From Bolinopsis microptera (lineage: Eukaryota; Ctenophora; Tentaculata; Lobata; Bolinopsidae), in contig NC_087076.1 in the NCBI RefSeq assembly GCF_026151205.1, positions 15,113,675-15,177,674 on the forward strand: a DNA stretch of 64,000 nucleotides, given 5' to 3'. Positions 46,743 through 59,435 of the stretch are shown one piece after another. The position numbers and the translations under genes are program-made. The stretch's first letter is position 1; each line of letters starts with the position of its first letter. The notes under the pieces were generated by a model. The model was not told the origin of the DNA and ran no database searches. It worked only from the letters and a program-made list of their open reading frames with translations.

Positions 46743-49700
46743 ATTTAATATTGTAGTAGCAGAGGAATTGGTAAAACGGAAGGGTAACAGTTGTTTCAGA
46801 ACTAAGCGGCTCTGTCATAAACTGTGCTATTGAAACCATCGGATTGGAAGGTTTACCGTGCCCATAGTCATTAAATTATAAGTAACAGCTTGATAATTGG
46901 AATTAGACGTTCGTTTGTTGACGAGTGTTGACAGAAACTGTTCGGATGTACGGTCATCTCGACATGAAGCCTACTCTAAGGAAACTTCGTGCAAAAATAA
47001 TCGGCTTTGCTTGCCAAAATTACGTTAAAATCGTCCCCGACATCAACACAACCCGAGCAAAAGAAAACTGTAAATGATTGTTCGTGTCGAAGCGAAGAAA
47101 ACGTGTTGTTGTTGGTACAGAAGTGATATCTAAGGAATTTTGCAGCCATACTAATAAACGGATTTATTATTTACTTTTAGTTCCTATAAATCATGAGCTG
47201 ACTCAGGAAAAGCAGGAAGTCAATACGATGTGCACCTTTAATTGGTGTGATACAACTTTTAAAGGCTAGACTAAATCGAATGATCTAGAGGATTGAGCTT
47301 AGAAAGAAGGCAGAAATAAACTGAAGGCTAACAACCAGCGTGACCGGGAGACCAGTGTATTGAATTATGACAATTATCGAGCTAGTTATTATAATATTAC
47401 ATGAGCTGTGGACACCTAACTCTAAGCACACTCAGTGTAATCATTGTGGTTCTGAATAGCTAGCTGTTTAGCGTACTAGCTCTGTGATGAGTTGTACATT
47501 TCACATGCAGAGTGTAGACTGTAGATGTACATTTCATAGAATTTAGCTGCCAGATGTTCATGTAGCTGTACATTTCATAGAATATAGCTGCCAGCAGCCA
47601 GATGGTACTAAGCAAGAAATATTTAAATACCATTTGCAACCTGTGCTCACTGTGTGTGATCGCTGGAGAGGTGCTTCAACTTAATCCAAACTTACTCAGA
47701 CTCTAAACCTACTCTACACCTACTCTAAACCTAAGCTGCCCAGTACAAGTATAGTTAATTATGAATTTAAGGAGGATTATTTTAATTTTAGTTCTTTTTG
47801 TTGAGGACCGGCCCGAATAAAAGTGCCAGCCAATGTTTACTAAAAATATATATGATATAATTGTAATTATTATCTATCAAAAGTCAAAACTCACACAACA
47901 TTAAATATTGTAAAAAACTGTTCAGAATAAAGCTTTTAATACAAGCATAGCTGAGCACAGTTAAAGTTAATAGTGGCCTTTAGGATTTGCTAAGCCCATG
48001 CCGTGGTTGGTGGTGAATTTTTGATATTGTAACTATGGTGGTAATTGGTATCCAGTGAAATAGATTCAGTAATGCTTGTGGACGTGCATATGGTATTAAA
48101 TTTAATACTGGTTTGTTATCAGCATTACGGTTATTGTTGCGCTTTGATTTCCTCAGTCCTGCTATATTATGTAACATAAAGTTGCAATCGGGGCGTTTTA
48201 AAGCAGTAACAGCTACGGCCAGGTACAGCTACAAAGTAAAAACAGATAATTATATTACGCTAGGCTTGGATCAGGTGCAAATATTGATTGACCGCTGCAT
48301 TGCCGAGGTGTCATTTTTCAGAGTGTCGACATTTAAATCTATAGAATGTGAAAAGTTTCAACTTAATTCTTGACCATATTATTAGATTATTGTAACCCGA
48401 CACTGAGTTGTTTTATTATACTTATTAAACTTATTTTTGTGGATAATCGTGGATGCAGCAGGCAGCTCCCATGGATTTATCTTATTAATCATATATAAAA
48501 TGAAATGAAGCACGAGTATCACTCTAGTGTGTAGGTCGAGGAAATCACTAATGAGCATTTATTGATATTCAAAAGAAGAGTTCACTGTTTGTATTGCAGT
48601 ATAATTTTACTTTTGAGACACGTTTCGGGCGGGGGCCTTGCAATATAATAAATTCAACACGTTCTTGATGTAAATATAATGAAATTAATAATATGACGAA
48701 TAATTTAATAAACATCATAATAAATAATATGATATTTATAATATATATGGTAGACAATAAGTTGTCAGACGCTGTCCGACCATCATCTCATAGATGAAAC
48801 GTAGCCGGGCCGGCGAAAAGGGTGCATGCGAACTGCGAAGCCGTACAAAAATTAACAATAAGATAAATTTATAATAATTATAATAATGCTCGTAGTTGAA
48901 CGAATAACTTAACTGGTCGCCGGTAGCTCAATTGGTAGAGCACCAGGCATGTAACTCGGAGGTTGGCGGATCATACCCGCCCCGGCACTATGCCGGCCCA
49001 TGATTTTCCGAATCGCTTACCAGTGGAAATCTAGTCAATTCAAATATCTGCTTGCTTGGTACTCATGGTCGATACAATCACAGCCCAACCAACTATACTT
49101 GATCAGACCGATTCACCTACATGTGCATACGCCATCTGGGAGCCGTCAGTTGAGCTTGCTCTCTGACTCGTGGGTTGAAAACATCGTGTACAGTACTTCG
49201 TGAGTAGTACAGTACTTCACAACGATAACCCGCCTCCCCAACCAAATCTCTTAAACTTAACTGGTTGTTGTTTATTAATAATAAAAGCCGTAAAACGGAA
49301 CCTACAGGCAGCCCTCTTCTAACCATAGACTCTATATTGTCTATACTAATAGATATATGTGTAACTTAATTATTATCCTTTGAAATATTGAGTTAAGTTT
49401 AACTTTAACACCAAGAGCTGTACCTATTGTATAAAACAGGGAAAACAAAGCGTTTCATCCAGTGCATATCCACATGTAACGTAATACCCCTCCTGTCGCA
49501 TAATAGGTGGCCCTTCCACTGCACAATATGATGACATCCGGACTCCAGACTAATGCAGATTAGATTTCAACGCTCTGGTATGATTTTTAAGACACCTGAT
49601 TATCACACTTATGAGAGGGTTTAAAAAATATGCTTTGAGAAAAGTCACTTTCACCAAAATCACGTACTAAGATATTGGTATTTTTGGGAAAAAATGAGCG

Positions 49701-51503
49701 TAATTTTTAATCACCCCGCGGGCACTAGTATTTATATATATTTATTATACTGGCAGTAAGCGGTCGCGACTCGCGCTCTGTATTGGGTTCGTGCCTCCTT
49801 GGATTAGACGTGGTTTATTAGCTAATTGCAAGCTCAATATTATGTATTATAAAGGTTCCCGAAAATTTCAGGCAGAAACTGTTTGTTATAGAGTTTATAG
49901 AATTAGATAATTGAGTCTGAAGGTCGACCTAAATATGAATAGATTAGAAGAGGTCATTCTTAGAATTGTTATTATTTGACAGCTATCAGAGGATACTTAT
50001 TCACTTATCTCAATTATAAGTCTGTCGAGCTAGCCTATTGTTTTAGTATTTAGAGGAGCTTATAAATAAATTTTATATCTTGTACCATCAACCCTCTGAT
50101 CAACAATAAGAATAACACAAAACATTCCCCAAACTGAAACAAATGTTCAATAAACCGTGACCCACAAAAACTAACACAGCTGTGGCCTGTAGATTTGTGC
50201 TGATAATTTGTGTATGTAATTATGGACAGAATCTTATTTATTAAATAATTTTCTACATTTTTAGAAAAGGTATTATTTGAAAATTATCATAATTTCAGAT
50301 AAAGTTGTGCTTAAAGGCTAAAACGAAAAAAACGTACACACCAAGATTGAATATTGGCCATCTAATAACATTAAAATCTTATCTTAGAAATGATATCCTT
50401 GGTAAATAAAATTACTTCGATGTAGACAAATTAAACTCACTTTGATTTTGTAGAAATAAGTCATCATTTATCATTCAACCAGTGGTCAAGAATTATTAGC
50501 AATAATAATCATTATTTCTTTGTTAAACGCTTCAATAGGTAAACTCGGCACATCATTATGATTAAGAGCCTCAAATCCAAAAAAACCGTTAAAAATATAT
50601 ATTGGCTGCTGTTCTATATAATGGATAAATCTCTTCAAATAATTTAAAAACTTCTTATATAATATATAGTGTTTATATAATTGATGAAAGGTCAGTAAAA
50701 TGCCAGGATACAGTGCGTGGTGGCGAAGGAGAATAACGTACAAAAATGCTCGGTATTCACTGTAAACACATTTCTAAATATTTTCAGGCCGGAGTCACTT
50801 TTACCTGACGTCCGCCGGCGGATAAAATCCGTCTGACAACTAAATGAAATGTTCTCTTGAATTGAATATAATATATAGTTCATTCTCGTCGTTAAAGCCA
50901 TACTCGTGCGTTATCTTTTGAAAATTTCGAACGTCTCTTATCAAAAATACAGGGAATATCCACATCCATGTTGAAACTTGTAACGTTGTAAAGAAAGCAT
51001 CACTTTACTAACTGAACCGCGGTGTCTCCACAAATAATAGCAACAAGAAATTACTCAAATAGTATGTCACATTCCATTTGTAAACCCTACAAAGCATTGC
51101 TTGATCTTCTTAAAATATAAAATATCCTGATCACGCGTTGCTTTAGCGCTAAACTTTTATGTTATTAAACTTATCATAATTCTAATTCTAAGACATTCAC
51201 AGTTCTATATTTTTCAATATAAACTAATCGTATCATCTCAATGTTCATCTTCAGACTTAACTCAAAACAAAATTGTGAGGTTCTGAGTACCAGTACCAAT
51301 GCAAGAAAAATACAAAAAGTAATAATATCTTCAGCGCCAATATTATAGCCGCTTTGCAATGAAAATAATTCTGTGAAGTATGGACGATAAAGTTTGTTTG
51401 CAGCAGAGTTTGCTGGCAGAACTTGACTTAACAGACATAAAATTAAGTAAATTCCCAATATTGTACATTTAAAGGTCTATTAACATATTTTCAGGCTTCT
51501 AAA
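46743..51503. other. Intergenic between the two CAP genes
   Basis: Mostly AT-rich sequence without a supported gene. It contains the tRNA-like sequence near 48908 and a short repeated GTACATTTCATAGAAT(T/A)TAG word (about 47527 and 47567). Small open frames show no domain. Confidence 0.5.
48908..48980 (+). repeat. tRNA-like sequence (degenerate tRNA or SINE head)
   Basis: A perfect A box TAGCTCAATTGG and D arm are followed by an anticodon-arm-like segment, a variable loop, and a GGCGG..CCGCC T stem. The T loop (ATCATAC) departs from TTCRANY, base 33 is A instead of T, and the outer acceptor pairs fail. The anticodon would read TGT (Thr). It is not a functional tRNA; a pseudogene or the Pol III head of a SINE is likely. 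Confidence 0.65.
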
Positions 51504-53579
51504 TTACTTTGGTAGAACGTTGTCGATAAACCAGGACTGTATGTTCCCAGCGGGCCAGTAGTTAGCCACAGTTACAAATGTGTTACCAATCTGACCAGTC
51601 GCCACTCCCACTTTCCATGATCCTGCAACAATTGGTTTGAAGTATTATTTGTGCCGATAAAAAGCTATACTATGAACAGGAACATTTTATGAACATGTAT
51701 ATTTTATAAACAGGTACATTTTGTGAACAGGTACATTTTATGAACAGGTATTTTGAGAAATTAAAGATGTAGATTGCAAATTTAAATCGTAAAACGTCTT
51801 ATTATAGTCTTATTATAAAGTCAGATAACGAAACTGTCAAAAATTAAGCTTAGACCTTAATAAGCATAATGATTTGTAGTTATCAATTGAATCTTATGGC
51901 CTACCCTTCCAGATAATTTGACAGAAGTGTGAGTAATTGTTACTGTACTCATTACCTACCCTTCCAGATAAGTTGACAGAAGTGTGAGTAATTGTTACTG
52001 TACTCATTACCTACCCTTCCAGATAAGTTGACAGAAGTGTGAGTAATTTTTACTGTACTCATTACCTACCCTTCCAGATAAGTTGAAAGAAGTGTGAGTA
52101 ATTGTTACTGTACTCATTACCTACCCTTCCAGATAAGTTGACAGAAGTGTGAGTAATTGTTACTGTACTCATTACCTACCCTTCCAGATAATTTGACAGA
52201 AGTGTGAGTAATTGTTACTGTACTCATTACCTACCCTTCCAGATAAGTTGACAGAAGTGTGAGTAATTGTTACTGTACTCATTACCTACCCTTCCAGATA
52301 AGTTGACAGAAGTGTGAGTAATTGTTACTGTACTCATTACCTACCCTTCCAGATAAGTTGACAGAAGTGTGAGTAATTGTTACTGTACTCATTACCTACC
52401 CTTCCAGATAAGTTGACAGAAGTGTGAGTAATTGTTACTGTACTCATTTGCTTCGTAGTCAAATAATTCCTCCTCCTCATACCAGTTATTGATTACTCTC
52501 GTAGCTGCCTCGTGAGTAGACAGGGTACTATTACACGACTGTGAAGTTTAGTTGGTTTAAATCTGCTTTAATGTTTGGGTATAGTTCCAAGAGAAAATGC
52601 AAGTTCAATGGTTTTACTTTTAACTCAATACTCATATACACTGTACAGTGTACAGGGCCCACGAATTAGGAGTTTATATCATGATATTAGAATTTAGTTT
52701 AACAAATGATCATAATGATAATACCCACACCTGCACGTAGAGAGTCTCCCCCATTCCTCGATAACTATCGTGCTGTAGTTGGAGCTCGTGGGGCTCTTTA
52801 CCCTCGTTTATTTTCAGAATATGTGCCACCCTGTAGGGGATTAATGTGAAACATGTGTTGGTGTGAGGTGCGGTGGTTAAAGTTTTCCTGACCGACTCAA
52901 ACCTTTGGACTCAAGACAGAGAGTTCATTTTTAGCACAGGAACTGATTATTAACATGGTAACTGGCATTGGCAAGTCCATGACTTCAATAATTGTGGTAT
53001 ACAGATTACCATTTCTTTGATTGATTTTAGGATTAATTGCAGTATATTACCACTTCTTTGCGTGGTCCTCAAGCAGTTTGCTCCAAGAAAAACCAGGACT
53101 GTGATGGAGGGCTCTCAGTGTATTCATGTGCTCCAAACTGAACTGTTGGAACTCTCCCAGACTGAGATATTAAATTTAGTTGTGAAGTTTTTTGCTAATT
53201 AACTACAATTAACTAATTTTGTTGCTAATTGATTAATTGAAGTCTCACACTTCTCTTTTTTAGTTTAAACACAAATATTGTGAGAAAGTCCCAGAATACG
53301 GTTAGAAAATACTGTGTCCCAGTGTTCCATTGTTTTAATACCGGTTAAAGCTGGTCCAGGTCGTTTACTGTACCTTTCAACATCAGTAACTGGTTCGAGA
53401 GCAATGCTTTTCTCCAGTGGTACGCTGATCATGATGCACTGGAAGTGGTACACCTCCCCCGTATCTGGTCGAGTGTAACACGGAGCAAGCTGGGCCCCTT
53501 TGCCACATCTCATACATTTCTCTCCTTCCATCCCGTTCTGTAGTTGACGGTTGGGTTTTGTTGGAAGAGCAGAAAGCAT
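51504..53579 (-). CDS. GAPR-1-like CAP protein with N-terminal zinc-finger-like exon, copy 2
   Basis: Five exons with the same lengths as copy 1 (206, 111, 100, 139, 119): 53579-53374, 53161-53051, 52830-52731, 52538-52400, 51622-51504; about 224 residues. ATG at 53579 is chosen because it gives the paralogue's exon length; an in-frame ATG at 53618 would add 13 residues. Exon 1 has the CMRCG..C..YHFQC zinc-finger-like unit. CAP landmarks are LEHMNTLRALHHSP (the usual HN is altered), GMGETLYVQ, NNWYEEEELFDY, YSHFCQLIWK and ATGQIGNTFVTVANYWPAGN. It is intact. Its exon 4 donor lies at the end of a ten-copy array. Confidence 0.8.
51900..52450 (-). repeat. 55-bp array carrying the CAP2 exon 4 end and donor
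   Basis: Ten nearly identical units of period 55. In the gene sense each unit reads AATGAGTACAGTAACAATTA.. to TCTGGAAGG-GTAGGT, i.e. about 49 bases of exon 4 plus the donor. The exon-proximal copy (donor at 52399) is in frame with the CAP domain; nine more copies follow in intron 4. Confidence 0.95.
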
Positions 53580-53618
53580 AACCAGTTTCACTCGTACGAA
53601 GTAATACGCGTACGCCAC

Positions 53619-54580
53619 AAAATACGAATAGAAGAAAACCGAAGTTAAAACGTTACGATGTGTGATCGAGATTGCAAAATCTCAAAGGGTTAGGTGGGTA
53701 GGGGAAGTGTGTTGACAGAATGAAGAATTTCTAGCTAAAAGGTGACATGAAGCCTTTAGTAAGCAGTATTAATAACATATACTTGCACCGTGCTCCGTGT
53801 CACTGGATCAGTCACATTGTGACTTGTGTGATCATGTATAATATGGTAGGCTTAATTATTAACATTAATTATACTCCAAGCAACATTTGGAGTAGACTAT
53901 TAGGGATCTTAAAGTCAAAATCTAATTTCCACATTTACAGTCAAAATGACACAAAATGACACAAAGTGAGCACAAAATGACACAAAGTGAGCACGAAATG
54001 ACTCAAAGTGAGCACGAAATCACAATAAAACCTCAAACGATGCGTTTATAATCGCTTGAAATATTTCAAATCAAGAATGATGAGAATATACTGGAAAGAA
54101 CACGAGAGGATTACTATATTAAAACACTTTCAGGCACATATACATGATAGTTAAAGTCATTGTACCTAAATCGTATAATGGAACAGTGAACAGTCATACT
54201 CTTAAAGGAGATTTCGCACCTTTTCCTACATTGCACATTTGTAATACTGATAATGTATGTACTGTATTTATAGGGGGCCGATCAACTAAAAGGATGTTTA
54301 TGTTATATTTTGGCCTATCAAATCTATATCCCATTATATTTGGTCAGTATATGCCAACAAGTCGGAGTGTACGAAAGGACAATAACCAGATGAAGTCGGC
54401 AAGCTTGATTATGACGCTTGTTTAATGTTTATAACACTTGATTATAGCAGTTGATTATAACACCTCTACAAACTGCAACTAGAGCCAAATTTTACTCTGT
54501 TTTGGAGTTAATAATGTATTATATTCAAATCGCATGAATTTGGCAAAGACTGATTTTGACTCTAAGACAACTATATTTTA
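53619..54580. other. Intergenic 5' of CAP2
   Basis: No gene recognised. A short tandem repeat with unit AAAATGACACAAAGTGAGCAC (about 21 bases, 3-4 copies) lies at 53942-54020. Confidence 0.5.
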
Positions 54581-54950
54581 TATGCCCGCATGTGTTTTTT
54601 TGTGTTTTTTGTGTTTTTTTTTTCGAGTATCCACTTCTTGTTTTTCTGGTTTTTATCGGTGTGTCAATAAAATCAATTATGTAATATGTATACTTTAACG
54701 GCCATTTTTTGCGACAGTTAATCTGATATTATCTCCTTAACATTATTTAGTATTTTTTGATTTATGAGACCCGTGTTTTGTTTTTAACTTTCTGCTCCGA
54801 AGAGAAGAGAAAGTTATTTGAGGAGAGCCGCTCAGACATGGGCACCGTATTGTGTAAATTATTTAGTTATCTTTATACAATATCTTTGTCGCATAGTAGC
54901 GGGGTAGTAAATACAGTGTTTCGTTTCGTTTCGTTTCGTATGCCCGCATG
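54581..54950 (+). mobile_element. Non-LTR-type insertion with 12-bp target duplication and (TTTCG)n tail
   Basis: The word TATGCCCGCATG occurs at 54581-54592 and again at 54939-54950, flanking a 346-base insert. The insert ends in TG(TTTCG)4, a simple-repeat tail like those of RTE/CR1-like LINEs and SINEs, and its left side is T-rich. A short frame inside (54757-54951) has no known domain. It is best read as a SINE or a 5'-truncated LINE end. Confidence 0.8.
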
Positions 54951-55195
54951 ACTACAACACATGTATGATGTAGGAATGTGTGTTGAACTTGGAAAAACTT
55001 GAAAGTGTTTCTAGATTCTGAATGCGTGCATGAAATTTACGAAGGAAGCAATAATAATTTAATTATGAAGCGCTACTAATGGCTTCTACAAATTGAAATA
55101 GAGAAACGGATGATGTTTTCCGCTGAATCAAGTAAAACTGAAGCTATTACAATATGTTGTTATCCAAAATTGACTCGTCTGCTATTATGCATTCG

Positions 55196-55360
55196 GGATG
55201 TGACAGGGACAAAAGGATTTCGCGGCATGTACGAAATCGCGAAATTTCCCATTCTCCGCGACAAATTTTATGTATAGTTTAATGTATAGCCTGTTAAATT
55301 TCGCGGTACCGCGATTTTTGGCAAAAATAATCGCGAAATCCTTTTGTCCCTGGGATGTGA
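55196..55360. mobile_element. hAT-type MITE with 8-bp target duplication
   Basis: The element at 55204-55352 (149 bases) has perfect ends CAGGGACAAAAGGATTTCGCG and the reverse complement, and is flanked by GGATGTGA on both sides (55196-55203, 55353-55360). Eight-base duplications and CAGGG ends are hallmarks of hAT elements. No coding content. Confidence 0.92.
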
Positions 55361-56895
55361 TAACTCAAAAGAAGGAAATTAGCTAGACAATTAGATGACA
55401 GACAACGATTACGAATATACTGATGAAAGTCTTTCAAGTATCTCCGATTATGTTTAAAGTCTATTTACTAATAGTAACCCCCACAGTTATGGCCATCATG
55501 AATATTTTCTGGGAACTAGTTTGCCACAACCATTTCTCCATTTATGTGGAGGAATGTGTTGTTTCTCAGAAACCACCCCAAAAAGTTGATCTCATATTTG
55601 CTATTAGGAAGGCACTCAGGAGCCCAGTATGGGCCGTATGGGGTCAGAGCCGGGTGTTAAATGACAGCTGCGAATGAAAGTGTTTGAAAACTCTGAGGGG
55701 TACCACTACGGGCTTCTAAATCAATATTTATTAAATAACAACAATCTAAAAACAAACTGTAATAATATAAATATCTATCATATTAATATATTCATGTCGA
55801 TGACTATAATGATATAATCTTTAGGTAAAATAATACCGAGTCACATTAAGATATAATGTAAATTTAATTTAAAGTGTTTTTACCATCACGAATCCAGACA
55901 TTTTTTACCTGGGGACCCCAGGCTAAATTAAATATTCATAAATTGCCTTTTCCATCTTCATAGTTTATTAATATTATTTCGACTATAACTGTAACTTCAT
56001 AAGTTGTGTTTAGTTGTATATAATTATTAATTATAAATTATGGCCATTGCGAACGCACTTTAATTTTTCGCTAAATCACAATACCAAAAATCAGATTTAT
56101 ATTACAATCGTTCACAATTCTCATATAAATGTGCTAGTTGCGGTTACTTTGAACTTCCAATTTCGATTAGCGATGGTCAGAACACTTTATAAAAACCCTC
56201 ATTCGTCTGCCCTATAATGTGCCATTTCCATTGAGATCCTAACAGCAAACATTAAACCCTATACTCTGACTCATACAGAACCTTTGAGGTAGTAGTCGAA
56301 GAGAAACATAATTATTAAGATAATAAATTAACAGTGAGAGATAAAAATTAGCAGTGACAGATAAAATCAGTATCACATTTTAATGTGCTTATTAGAGTAA
56401 ATCTAAACTAAATCTAATTGGTAAAAATTGAAATGCAGCGACGAGCGAATTCAGTTTCCATGAAAGTTGTCGTGTGAACGTGGTGTTTGTGCATTTTTTT
56501 TTGCAATTGCAAGCACTGTACCGTTCAGCTCAAGTTTAAAAGTACGTACCTACCGTACAGCTATTTTTAAAGGTACGTAGGTACCGTACGTATTTCTCAT
56601 CTTAGGACGATATATATCTGTATATATCTGTTGCTATTTTACTGACATGCCACGTCATCAACTTTAACACAACTTTCCGCGAAAACCGTGAGAGATATTA
56701 TTGAAACATTTTTGACTGGGTCGAATGCTTTTATGGCCTTTTGACCAGTATGAAGACTGAAGAAATTAAAAATTGGCCAATGAATAAGAAATTTGGACCC
56801 CCAAGTGGTGTCAAAACCTCTAAATAAATAAATGTTGTCTCTAGACACCACTTTAGAGTTAGAACTTAGACGGGTTCCTGCTAGTAGTAATAGTA
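55361..56895. other. Intergenic
   Basis: AT-rich, no supported gene. An imperfect palindrome built of GTACGTACCTACCGTAC and GTACGTAGGTACCGTACG lies at 56541-56593. Confidence 0.5.
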
Positions 56896-57060
56896 AGGGG
56901 TCGTTCACTTATTACGTAATCAATTTTTGGCTAATTTTTAACCCCCCCCCCCCTCCGTAATCAGTTTTACACATAGCTATTGTGGTAAAATTACACTAGC
57001 GTAATCATTTGGGAACCCCCCTCCCCCCTCAGCTGATTACATAATATTTGAACGACCCCT
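56896..57060. mobile_element. Small TIR element, AGGGGTCGTTCA ends
   Basis: The left end AGGGGTCGTTCACTTATTAC and right end TGATTACATAATATTTGAAC.. are inverted over about 26 bases with few mismatches. C-rich blocks and CGTAATCA words fill the 165-base interior. A target duplication is not clear. The segment at 649-766 appears related. Confidence 0.8.
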
Positions 57061-57591
57061 AAACGGATCAACGGCCATTTAGTTTTAAACTATTACTATA
57101 GTCAAAAATTGTTACTGATTGAAGGCAAAATGGTAAATTTAACAAAGAATATTATTGTTTAAGCAAAGCATAGAATGCCAAGTGCCAACATGTCCAATAT
57201 CGATCTGTCGCATATATTAAGTCTGGAAAAGACTACGCAGGATTTATTTATACGTCGGATTGTGGATGTGTCATGCACTGAGCAGTGGGAAGCATACATA
57301 CTGCAAACGACATTTCAAGTTTGATGCATATTTTGAGCTCTTTTCTTGATCTCACATACTTTAGAATTTGCACCTGTCTGGAAGAAAGCAGAGACACGTA
57401 CCTGAATTCCCTGTTTCAGAAGTATATATATATATAATTTAAACTGAATAAGTTCACCTGAGCTTATAAAATTATAAGTGTAAAATGTAACATGAATCAA
57501 TCCAAAGCTGTCATAAAACTAAAAGCTGCTATTTTTGCGAAGTATTCTGAACGTAGGTTGATAATTGCTGTGTTATTATCGTCACGATAAA

Positions 57592-57618
57592 TCGAGACAC
57601 GATATTATCGTGTCTCGA
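57592..57618. repeat. Perfect short hairpin
   Basis: TCGAGACACGATA and TATCGTGTCTCGA are exact inverted copies with almost no spacer. It is isolated in intergenic DNA. Confidence 0.8.
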
Positions 57619-58840
57619 ATTGTGTCCATATCATTTACATTTCACTGCATGAAGGAACGTTATATTTTCTCACCGGAACTTCAGTTACAGCTACCACTCA
57701 ACTGTTAGGCTTAAAGTAGAGCATGTAATTAAGTATCACCGTGACATTGATAACACATGCTCAGGAGTCAGGAGAGAGAAATTGTAATTCGAATTGAAAA
57801 TTCAGGATGGTTGTAATCATTTCTAATCTTACAGCAGTGAAGTACGAAGCCTTTTTATAATTATTGTAGTTTACAACTACATTTGTATTTTGTGTGTCTA
57901 GATTTGAGGCCAATGTTTAAAGATCGAGAAGATGACTTTAGCCAAGGAAGAAGTGACTTAATGAAAAATGACTTCAGTGAAGGAATTCAGTCTGGAACTA
58001 GCTTACAGTAGCGAGAATAACACATAACGAAACAAATTTAATGAATAAACTTTAACGAATGAATTTATCATATCTGGCACATATACGCTACGAACTAGCG
58101 TAACTTTTATATGTTGAAAGTCAAATATTTCTTCAAGCAACTGCTTTGTTAAACGAAATTATACGCCGGAAAATAATAACAAATAAAAAACTATAAATCA
58201 TATAAAATATACAGCAAAATAAGTTGCCATACCGAGAACTGTACAAAATTTACTAACACTGGATCAGACCCATGCCCAAGCTACCAAGAAGAAGCTTTCT
58301 CAGAACACTACAGGGTGAAGCATTTAGGTCAGGTACCTGATTTTACATTTGAACTATTGGGGTCTGAACTCTGAGCATAATACTATACTAAATATTTCTT
58401 ATAAAGAGTTCTTGAGCACATTTTACATTTGGTTCAGTGTGGTGTGTTGTACGTACAATGTAATATGCGGCTAATAAACAATCTCCCGATCATTAAACTT
58501 GTAACTATTATAATACAACAACAATGTACAAATTCGCAAAATCGAATAGACTGCACGCGAGGAGTGATTTGTGTGCAGAATAATGTACAGCTGAAGTACA
58601 AAGTAGAGTGCATGATGTTGAGTAACAGTTATTACATGACACTTAAACATTTTATCTGTAATGTTAGAATGTTTGGTCATGTGCGATACATATCACATAA
58701 TACCTCTTGATCTCCGATAATTCGTTAAAAGAGTTATCTGTTTATCAGATAAAAATCTTACGAAAATAATTGATACCATCGATAAATACCAGAAATTCTA
58801 CTTAATCTGTCTCAATGAAACAACAATTTTAAAAACCTTA
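57619..58840. other. Intergenic
   Basis: AT-rich; short open frames on both strands lack domains or splice context. Confidence 0.5.
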
Positions 58841-59435
58841 TACCTTACAAGACATATTTATGGCGGCCTAATTTGCGACGACCGAAATTTTGGCGGTCCG
58901 AAAATATGGCGAAATTGAACAAAAACCGTCAAATTTCGGACGTCACAGAAAATAAGGGTATTTTTCATCATTTTTTGTGACAGTAAGCAGTAAGGAAATT
59001 TCTGAAATTCGGTAAAATCATGTCCAAACTTAGTCTGTATTAAGACTGTAAGACTTTCATGTTAGCACATACATGTATTTTAATGCAAATTTAAACTGTA
59101 TTGCTTGACATTCAATTCGTCATTGGTGGGGTGATAATTTGTCCCAAGATGCCAGAATTTATTTATTTTATTTCAAAATTCAAATAAACTTTACATCAAT
59201 GTATTACAGTTATATTCAATAGAAAAGACCACAATATCTCCTGTGAAGCAAAAATTTTACTTGATATTACTTTTTAGAAACAAAATAAAGCAGTGAAGGC
59301 ACAGTCATTGAAATAAGCTAAAAGATAATGCGACGGATTCTATTACGACGACCGAAATTTTGGCGGTCCGAAGATATGGCGAAATTTTCGGAAAACCGCC
59401 ACATTTCGTACGTTATAGATATGTCTTGTAAGGTA
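58841..59435. mobile_element. TA-flanked TIR element with internal direct repeat
   Basis: TACCTTACAAGACATAT at 58841-58857 is the exact reverse complement of 59419-59435; with TA as target duplication this fits a Tc1/mariner-like MITE of about 590 bases. Just inside each end is a direct copy of a roughly 70-base block containing GACGACCGAAATTTTGGCGG and TCCGAA(A/G)ATATGGCGAAAT. No transposase. Confidence 0.85.

Noticed and set aside
48908-48980. Functional tRNA-Thr gene
   Set aside because: T loop, base 33 and outer acceptor pairs are wrong; reported as a degenerate tRNA-like repeat.
51900-52450. Exon-array coding for a repeated peptide
   Set aside because: The 55-bp period breaks the frame and each unit ends with a donor followed by a stop in the CAP frame.
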